Source: Acidobacteriota bacterium (GTDB lineage Bacteria; Acidobacteriota; Vicinamibacteria; Vicinamibacterales; CAVVIG01). From it: a DNA stretch of 7,467 nt. The position numbers were made by a program, and so were the translations under genes. This document shows positions 1 to 4,728 of this stretch, in pieces. Position 1 is the first letter of the stretch; every line of letters begins with the position of its first letter. Where the stretch lies: positions 1 to 7,467 of the forward strand of contig QHWL01000080.1 of the NCBI GenBank assembly GCA_003222555.1, read 5' to 3'. Under the pieces are notes generated by a model that was given only the letters and a program-made list of their open reading frames with translations, was not told the DNA's origin and ran no database searches.

Positions 1-2082
1 CTTTTGTGCGCGCCAACGATCGTCGGCGCCGGCCGAGCTCGCGCCCCGCGCCGCCAGCGCGTCGCGGTTGCCGAAGATTCCCTCCAGGATCGCCGACCGA
101 TCCGGCTCCTGCTCCTCGATGATCGACAAGAGCACCCGCGAGCCGTACTTGATCCACCGCGGTTGCGGAACGACGCGCCCGTCCGGTGTCGTCTCGACGA
201 CCTGGCGCCGCAGCACCGTCAGCACCAGTTCGGCGTTCGTCTTGTCGTAGTCCACTCCCAGCTTCGCGAAGAGCTGCTTGACGGTCTCACGCCGCTCGTC
301 GAGCAGCTTGAGGAACAGCTCCGGCGTCACGCGATCGCCTTTCTTGGACATCTGTCCGTCGCCGGTCAGCTCAACGCCGTGGAAGACGGTCAGATACAGG
401 AAGTGCCAGAAGATCTCGTACGTCGCGAGGTCGTTCATGAAGCGAAGTCCGGTCCGAGGATCGTAGATGGCAGCCGCGTTGTTGCCGAGCAGTTGCTGGT
501 ACATGAATTCCGTCGCCATGTACATCGCGTATCGCAGGCCGTCTTCGGTTGTCGGCCCTTGCGGGCGAGCCAAGAGCCGGTTCAGCGCCTCCTCGGAGAA
601 CAGCTTGTCGAGGGTGAGATCGGTCTCCGAAAGCTCGAGCGGAGCGATGCGGCCGTTCTTGAGCAGGCCGAGATCCTCGAGCTTCTTCCGCTCGTCGGCT
701 TGCAGCTTGTCGACCACCGACTGGAGATCCTTCACGCTGGTCACCAGCGGCTCGCGCCCCGCCTCGACGTACTCTGGGGTGGTGGTCGCGACCCAGCTTT
801 GGCGATAGGTATCGTGGAGCGTGCCGTTGATCAAAAAAAGTCCGGTGAGCCGTTCGAGCAGTTTGTCGAACCAGATGTTGCGGAGCGCCTTGGCGTCGTT
901 CTCGGGCGCGCGCGGGTTCTGCATGTGCGCCGCCATACCGCCAATGGGCGTGCCGCCCGCCAGGAGCGCCAGCAGCGCGTTGCGCCTCGTGTAGTAGGAC
1001 ATCGACGGCTCGGTCATGGTGACCGTGTTCGGATCGGGAATCACCATCGCCGGGTCGTGCCGGAACATCTCCTCCCGGCTGTTGAGATAGTCCCACCGGC
1101 CCACGTTAGGCCCGATGAGGTTCTCGCGCAGTACCCACTGGATGACTTCCTGCTGCAGCGCGTACTCCGCGCGCTCGTTGAGCATCTTGATCTTCAGTGA
1201 CCCGCGCGCCAGGCCCATGGCCTCTTCCATCGCCTTGAGCAGGCGCGAGACGAGCCGGGCTTCTTCCCACGTCTCGACTTTCGGAATGTAGTAGTAGATG
1301 CCAGAGCCGTTTTTTTTCTGCGATTCGTAGTTGTTCAGCGCATGAATGACGAGCGCGGGAATGATGGCCGGCACCTCTTCGCCGTTCATCGTGATCTGCC
1401 GGTTGCGCAGGTGCAGCCCCGGAACACGGTGGAAGATCGTCGGCCATTTTGCCGGCGGCAGGTCGATGGTGTACTTGCGCAACCGGCCGGGAATCGGCTT
1501 TCCCTGTTTGTCGAGCTCGAGCTTCTTCGGATGCGAGAACGGCTTGTCGTCCCACTTGTGGGCGAGGATGTCCCCCAGGTTCTGCCAGGCCTGATACAAC
1601 TGTTCTTTGTAGTCGCCGGCGGCGTCTTCCCAGTCCCACATCCACGACGCCGCGCCGGTGTTGAGCGCGCCCATCGCCATTCCCAGGTCGATCGAGGGCC
1701 CCGTGCCTTCCAGACCCGGCGTCGTCGTGTCGCGCGGAATCGGCACCGTGGGGTTCAGCCGCCAGGCAATCGGCGTCCGGCGGCCGAAAAAATGATCGAG
1801 CATGCCTTGCCGGATCTCGCCAACCGTCCTGCTGTTGCCGTCCGCGTCGCTCACCCGGAGAGACGCGGGCAGGAATCCGTAGCGCTGCTCGCCGCGAACG
1901 ACCTTGTCCTGAAACGTGTGCCGGGCTGTCAGAAGCGTGCGAAACTCCTCACTCGTCTCCTGCGTCAAGTTCGCGATGAGCGCTTCTGCGTTCACGGAGC
2001 GCCCATTCACGTCCTTCGCGCCGAAGAGCGAACCGTACTTCTCCAGGATGTCGGGACGAATCTCAACCGTTGACCGGGTCAC
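1..2082 (-). CDS. aceB: Malate synthase (A-like active site, long form), 3' end outside window
   Basis: Malate synthase condenses glyoxylate with acetyl-CoA to give malate in the cytoplasm (glyoxylate shunt). The frame is open for 694 residues to the window edge with no stop. Residues 293-332 align without gaps, as I recall it, to the E. coli AceB stretch around the Mg2+ site: E303 in LNER and D331 in GRWDY are the expected metal ligands. R219 in HRVPGLHL matches the catalytic Arg, and D551 in MNDLATYEI matches the catalytic base of AceB's EDAATAEI. Other matches are WEDA (151-154), TVTMTEP (353-359) and GGMAAHM (381-387). E. coli AceB is about 530 residues and GlcB about 720, so this is AceB-like sequence at GlcB-like length, with extra residues around 435-510 and at the C-terminus. 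The GTG start at 2082 is chosen because AGGAGG (2089-2094) lies 6 nt upstream. In-frame ATGs at 2106 and 2124 are alternatives with poorer spacing. It has its own likely promoter. The family is clear; the isoform label is less so. Confidence 0.9.
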   Translation of the reverse strand, partial: MTRSTVEIRPDILEKYGSLFGAKDVNGRSVNAEALIANLTQETSEEFRTLLTARHTFQDKVVRGEQRYGFLPASLRVSDADGNSRTVGEIRQGMLDHFFGRRTPIAWRLNPTVPIPRDTTTPGLEGTGPSIDLGMAMGALNTGAASWMWDWEDAAGDYKEQLYQAWQNLGDILAHKWDDKPFSHPKKLELDKQGKPIPGRLRKYTIDLPPAKWPTIFHRVPGLHLRNRQITMNGEEVPAIIPALVIHALNNYESQKKNGSGIYYYIPKVETWEEARLVSRLLKAMEEAMGLARGSLKIKMLNERAEYALQQEVIQWVLRENLIGPNVGRWDYLNSREEMFRHDPAMVIPDPNTVTMTEPSMSYYTRRNALLALLAGGTPIGGMAAHMQNPRAPENDAKALRNIWFDKLLERLTGLFLINGTLHDTYRQSWVATTTPEYVEAGREPLVTSVKDLQSVVDKLQADERKKLEDLGLLKNGRIAPLELSETDLTLDKLFSEEALNRLLARPQGPTTEDGLRYAMYMATEFMYQQLLGNNAAAIYDPRTGLRFMNDLATYEIFWHFLYLTVFHGVELTGDGQMSKKGDRVTPELFLKLLDERRETVKQLFAKLGVDYDKTNAELVLTVLRRQVVETTPDGRVVPQPRWIKYGSRVLLSIIEEQEPDRSAILEGIFGNRDALAARGASSAGADDRWRAQK

Positions 2083-2088
2083 TGAGCT

Positions 2089-2094
2089 CCTCCT
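2089..2094 (-). promoter_or_regulatory. Shine-Dalgarno site that sets the malate synthase GTG start
   Basis: A perfect AGGAGG sits 6 nt before the GTG at 2082. It favours that GTG over the in-frame ATG codons at 2106 and 2124. The ATG at 2106 has only a GGAGG about 11 nt upstream, and the ATG at 2124 has no well-spaced site. Confidence 0.75.
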
Positions 2095-2163
2095 GTTTGT
2101 CGCCATTGTCGTCGCAACCTCCATCCTCAGGTCGGCTTCCGGGCGCACGTGATGTGGGGCGGA

Positions 2164-2198
2164 CATTATAAGACAAGGTCCAGCCTAATAGGACAAGG
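2164..2198 (-). promoter_or_regulatory. Likely malate synthase promoter with a repeated operator-like motif
   Basis: On the minus strand a perfect TATAAT lies at 2170-2165, which would give a 5' leader of roughly 75 nt before the GTG at 2082. No good -35 is present at 17 bp: the nearest candidate, TTGTCC, is 20 bp upstream, which suggests a weak or activator-dependent promoter. Two related 15-mers, CCTTGTCCTATTAGG (2198-2184) and CCTTGTCTTATAATG (2178-2164), start exactly 20 bp apart, about two helical turns. Each has a near-symmetric core (CCTATTAGG and TTATAA). The second copy includes the -10 element, so a protein bound there would block RNA polymerase. The regulator is not identifiable; a GntR-type protein is one guess from the AT-rich symmetric core. 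Nothing else of note was seen in the 137-bp gap. Confidence 0.5.
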
Positions 2199-2219
2199 CC
2201 TGCCTGCGGCTCGGGCTTT

Positions 2220-2705
2220 TCAGGATCGGCGATGCGTTTTCAAGATTTCGTCGATGAGGAACAGGTCGGTGAGAAGGGCGCGCAGGTGAATGGAAGCGTT
2301 CAGGTTGTCGATCAACTGCGAGCTGATCGAAGCCTGGGCCAGCACGAGGCGAAGCGTCGCCTGCGCGTCCCGGCTGTCGCGGTCGAGGACGCTGAGGAAG
2401 TCGCGGTACGGCGCAGTCGGTTCGACGTTCAGGCGCTCGACAAAACCGTTGAGGAATTCGGCCAGACCGGCCAGCGCCGTGTCGCATCGACGCAAATACT
2501 CACGGATCTGAGCTCCGGAGGCGCTTCCTTCCTCGCTCGGCAGGCCCTGGGCGGCGTACGCGAGCATGAACTCGTAACATTCCTCGATGGCGTTGCAGCG
2601 GTCGTTGAGTTCTGCGCTCGTCTCTTCGGTCGTTGTTCCCGGGGTCCCCTGGACACCCGACGCTCCCAGAGCCCCTTCGCGCGGCTGCGGCCCCCCGGCC
2701 GTCAC
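2220..2705 (-). CDS. Small unrecognised helical protein, translationally coupled to the cytochrome b gene
   Basis: I do not recognise this 161-residue protein. The first 30 residues are rich in Gly, Pro, Thr and Ala and look disordered. Residues 31-158 look almost entirely alpha-helical and soluble, with amphipathic stretches at about 31-54, 64-92, 98-126 and 127-157, so a small helical bundle is plausible. No signal peptide, membrane segment or metal motif is visible; the only cysteines are C37, C43 and C74. The GTG start at 2705 overlaps the cytochrome's TGA (2704-2702) as GTGA. An in-frame ATG at 2915 would put 70 residues inside the cytochrome gene and gives an Arg/Gly/Pro-rich peptide typical of a shadow frame, so it is rejected. 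There is no clear Shine-Dalgarno site, which fits reinitiation by ribosomes finishing the cytochrome. The coupling suggests a role in assembling or regulating the molybdoenzyme-cytochrome complex, but no function can be assigned. Confidence 0.75.
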   Translation of the reverse strand: MTAGGPQPREGALGASGVQGTPGTTTEETSAELNDRCNAIEECYEFMLAYAAQGLPSEEGSASGAQIREYLRRCDTALAGLAEFLNGFVERLNVEPTAPYRDFLSVLDRDSRDAQATLRLVLAQASISSQLIDNLNASIHLRALLTDLFLIDEILKTHRRS

Positions 2706-3547
2706 GCCCGTCTCGCGCGCTCGCCCGGCTTGGAGCCGACGACCCATCGGTGGGGATCGTGATATTGGAGGTATTGCCGGCGAGTGACCCAGCCGAGCAA
2801 CATGGACTTGGTGATCCACCACTTGTCGGGCCGCACGGCGAAATACACGTGCGCGATCACCAGACCCACCAGAGACACCCCCGCCAGGCCGTGCATGACG
2901 TAGGTGAACCCCCACGTGATGTCGCTGAAGAGGTACGGATCGCGCGTGAAGAAAGGCGTCCGCACTCGACTCATCATGAACACGCCGGTGCCGACCGCCG
3001 TCAGACCCGCGAAGACGATGGCCAGATGGTAGAGCCGGTTGCCCAGCGGATACTTGCCCGGCTTCGGGCCCGCAACCTCATGGCCGAGCTCGCGCAGGAT
3101 TTCAGCCTTGAACTCCGGGATGTCGCTCGGTCCCACCCAGATCGACCAGAAATCCATCCAGAAGGTGGCATGGACGATGTGGAACAGAATCGCCGCCGTC
3201 AGGACGAGGCCGGCCATCCAGTGCCAGGTCACCCACGCGAACTGAATCCCGACCACCGGCAGAAACGCGGTGAAGAGCAGCGTGAACATCGACGCGGCCA
3301 TCACCCAGTGGAACATGCGCGCGGCGAGAGAGTGGCGTGGAATCCTATCGGGGAGATCGGTCCGCGCCGCTTCCATTGCGTCTGTTTCGGCAGCCGTTCG
3401 CTTGCGGTGCGCGGACAGCACCATGTAGCTCGCGTGCGCGACGAGAAACACGATTCCCGCAAAGAGCGAGGCCCAGAGCAGATTCCACGAAACGTGCGTA
3501 AGGATCTGTTGCTGCCAAGGATTGCGTCCCCAAGTTAGGAAGTCCAC
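2702..3547 (-). CDS. Membrane b-type cytochrome (formate dehydrogenase gamma/FdnI-like)
   Basis: This 281-residue integral membrane protein probably carries electrons from the adjacent molybdenum hydroxylase to quinone. Five hydrophobic segments are visible at about 18-44, 81-103, 106-130, 172-193 and 216-238. Candidate haem ligands are H80 (FHW), H109 and H123 (14 apart), and H219 and H233 (14 apart). A His pair 14 residues apart on one helix is, as I recall, characteristic of the FdnI-type cytochromes, which bind two b haems. The positively charged 45-80 loop and C-terminal tail (GERARR) suggest an N-out, C-in topology with one more helix than the usual four of FdnI. The start is a GTG 13 nt inside the FAD-subunit gene, with GGAGGAG at 3561-3555, 7 nt upstream. 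The stop overlaps the next gene. A related Ni/Fe-hydrogenase or cytochrome b561-type label is also possible. Confidence 0.85.
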   Translation of the reverse strand: MDFLTWGRNPWQQQILTHVSWNLLWASLFAGIVFLVAHASYMVLSAHRKRTAAETDAMEAARTDLPDRIPRHSLAARMFHWVMAASMFTLLFTAFLPVVGIQFAWVTWHWMAGLVLTAAILFHIVHATFWMDFWSIWVGPSDIPEFKAEILRELGHEVAGPKPGKYPLGNRLYHLAIVFAGLTAVGTGVFMMSRVRTPFFTRDPYLFSDITWGFTYVMHGLAGVSLVGLVIAHVYFAVRPDKWWITKSMLLGWVTRRQYLQYHDPHRWVVGSKPGERARRA

Positions 3548-4548
3548 GTCCCGTCTCCTCCGCGAATTGCGCGCTTGACCAGGTTTCTCATCAGGGGAAT
3601 TTTGTAGCCGTTGTGCTGCAAAGGCTGCGCGCCCTCGATGGCGAGCTCACCCGCCAGGTTCGCGGTCGCCTCATTACGCGGCTTCCCGCGAACGGCGTCC
3701 TCGACCTTCCTCAGTCGCATCGGGTGCGCGGCCACGCCGTTGACCGCCAGGCGCGCCCGCTCGATGCGATCGCCCGAGAACACGATCGCCGACGCCACGT
3801 TGACGAGCGGGAAGTCCCACACCTGCCGGTCGCGGACCTTCTCGAAATAGAACTGCGCGCCTGCCCAGGTTGCCGGCAGACGGATCGCCGTCAACAGGCT
3901 CCCGGGCTGCAGCACGGTCATGCGGGTGATGTCGGTGCCGGGGCCGATGAAGTAGTCCTCGGCGTCCATGACGAGCTCACCACGTGAACTGCGCACCACC
4001 ATTTTGGCGTCGAGCGCGATGAGCGCCGGCGCCGAGTCGGACGGGTTGACGGCCACGCAGCGGTCCGCGCCGAAAATGGCGTGCTCGCGATTGACCGCCG
4101 TTGGTGTGTCCGCGTAGCAGATGTTGCCGCCCGCGCGATAGCACGTCCAGCCGCTCCGGTAGTACCAGCAACGCGTGTCCTGGGAAACGTTCCCGCCGAT
4201 GGTGCCCTGGTTGCGAATCTGTGGAGAAGCGGCCGCCTCGGCGGCCTCCATGAGAATGCCGTATTTCTCCCGCACGAGCGGATGACTCACCACTTCGGTC
4301 AACGTCGTCGTCGCGCCAATCTCGAGGCCGTCACCCGCGGCGCGCACGCCGCGCAGTTGTTTGACCTGGCTGAGATCGACGACGACTTTCGGACGCTTGA
4401 TGCGATCCTTGAGCCAATCGAAGCTGTCGAGGCCGCCGGCCATCACCCACGCCTCGCTGCGGTACCGATCGAGCAACGCCAGCGCGTCGTCGACGCTGGT
4501 CGGCTGGAACAGCTCGAAGGCGGGCATCACATCGTGAATTACGGCCAT
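3535..4548 (-). CDS. FAD-binding subunit of XDH-family molybdenum hydroxylase, with four-Cys Fe-S insert
   Basis: This 337-residue protein is the flavin subunit (CoxM/PaoB type), passing electrons from the [2Fe-2S] subunit to the acceptor. FAD-binding motifs are VMAGGLDSFDW (35-45, in place of the more usual AGGTD) and NQGTIGGN (113-120), followed by the CO dehydrogenase flavoprotein C-terminal domain from about residue 230. Between them lies an insert with C127, C136, C144 and C164, then VNPSDSAPALIALDA. Similar inserts in the 4-hydroxybenzoyl-CoA reductase beta subunit and in E. coli PaoB hold a [4Fe-4S] cluster; the spacing here resembles PaoB. The ATG at 4548 is supported by AGGAGGAG (4562-4555), 6 nt upstream. 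M8 is a weaker alternative. The gene lies 180 bp after the catalytic subunit and overlaps the cytochrome gene by 13 bp, so all are probably one transcript. No Tat or Sec signal is visible; export, if any, would depend on a partner subunit. Confidence 0.93.
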   Translation of the reverse strand: MAVIHDVMPAFELFQPTSVDDALALLDRYRSEAWVMAGGLDSFDWLKDRIKRPKVVVDLSQVKQLRGVRAAGDGLEIGATTTLTEVVSHPLVREKYGILMEAAEAAASPQIRNQGTIGGNVSQDTRCWYYRSGWTCYRAGGNICYADTPTAVNREHAIFGADRCVAVNPSDSAPALIALDAKMVVRSSRGELVMDAEDYFIGPGTDITRMTVLQPGSLLTAIRLPATWAGAQFYFEKVRDRQVWDFPLVNVASAIVFSGDRIERARLAVNGVAAHPMRLRKVEDAVRGKPRNEATANLAGELAIEGAQPLQHNGYKIPLMRNLVKRAIRGGDGTWTS

Positions 4549-4554
4549 AAGGCT

Positions 4555-4562
4555 CTCCTCCT
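4555..4562 (-). promoter_or_regulatory. Strong ribosome binding site for the FAD subunit
   Basis: AGGAGGAG lies 6 nt before the ATG at 4548. It is the strongest site in the cluster and gives this gene independent translation initiation after the 180-bp gap, where coupling to the upstream gene is not possible. Confidence 0.7.
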
Positions 4563-4587
4563 CTAGCGTCGTGCGAAAGAGATAAAC

Positions 4588-4693
4588 AAAGCGCTACCAC
4601 GGAGTTCACAGAGATGACCGGAGGTCACGGTTTTCTTTGATGATATTGGCCGTGGAACTCCGTTCGTGTCGGTGCCCTCCGTGGTAGAGCTTT
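4588..4693. repeat. Long imperfect inverted repeat (REP/MITE-like) between catalytic and FAD genes
   Basis: Two arms, 4588-4630 and 4650-4693, are reverse complements at about 35 of 44 aligned positions. The longest perfect run is CTACCACGGAG (11 bp) near the outer ends, and the loop is 19 nt. Each arm also contains short internal repeats of a CACGGAG/CACAGAG/CCGGAG type. From memory, sequences built on 'accacggag..cacagag' recur between genes in several environmental bacterial groups, so this is probably one copy of a dispersed element; that is not testable here. In the transcript it would form a long hairpin, which could stabilise or attenuate the mRNA between the two subunit genes. The element has no coding capacity and makes up most of the 180-bp gap. 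Confidence 0.7.
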
Positions 4694-4703
4694 TTCGCCG
4701 GAT

Positions 4704-4720
4704 GTACAAGAGCGTTGTAC
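4704..4720. other. Short perfect palindrome GTACAA-5-TTGTAC just after the catalytic subunit stop
   Basis: GTACAA and TTGTAC flank a 5-nt centre, and pairing can extend through GAT/ATC with a 2-nt bulge. It starts 8 nt beyond the stop codon of the molybdopterin subunit. No U-run follows, so it is not a standard Rho-independent terminator. It could be part of the adjacent repeat element, an mRNA 3' hairpin or a chance palindrome. Confidence 0.35.
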
Positions 4721-4728
4721 GCATCAGA

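Noticed and set aside
4..1200. A 398-codon plus-strand frame opposite malate synthase
   Set aside because: Its composition is Arg/Leu/Val/His-rich with no domain, while the minus strand encodes malate synthase with conserved catalytic residues over the same stretch.
1306..1318. Run of eight A residues in malate synthase, containing A AAA AAC in the slippery-site register
   Set aside because: A -1 shift here would hit a stop within about 40 codons and the zero frame continues with conserved active-site residues, so programmed frameshifting is not supported. No downstream stimulatory structure was evident.
371..1645. Two minus-strand frames (371-1096 and 1106-1645) in another frame of the malate synthase gene
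   Set aside because: Both are Arg/Ala/His/Gly-rich shadows. The true frame is continuous across the whole interval and leaves the window without a stop.
2199..2222. Possible terminator after the small helical protein gene
   Set aside because: The GC-rich stretch has only short, weak pairing and no following U-run on the minus strand.
2703..2915. Longer version of the small helical protein starting at an ATG at 2915
   Set aside because: The extra 70 residues overlap the cytochrome gene out of frame and are Arg/Gly/Pro-rich. The GTGA overlap start explains the gene better.
2633..3538. A 301-codon plus-strand frame opposite the cytochrome gene
   Set aside because: The product is dominated by Arg, His, Pro and Glu with no motif. 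The minus strand gives a coherent five-helix haem protein.
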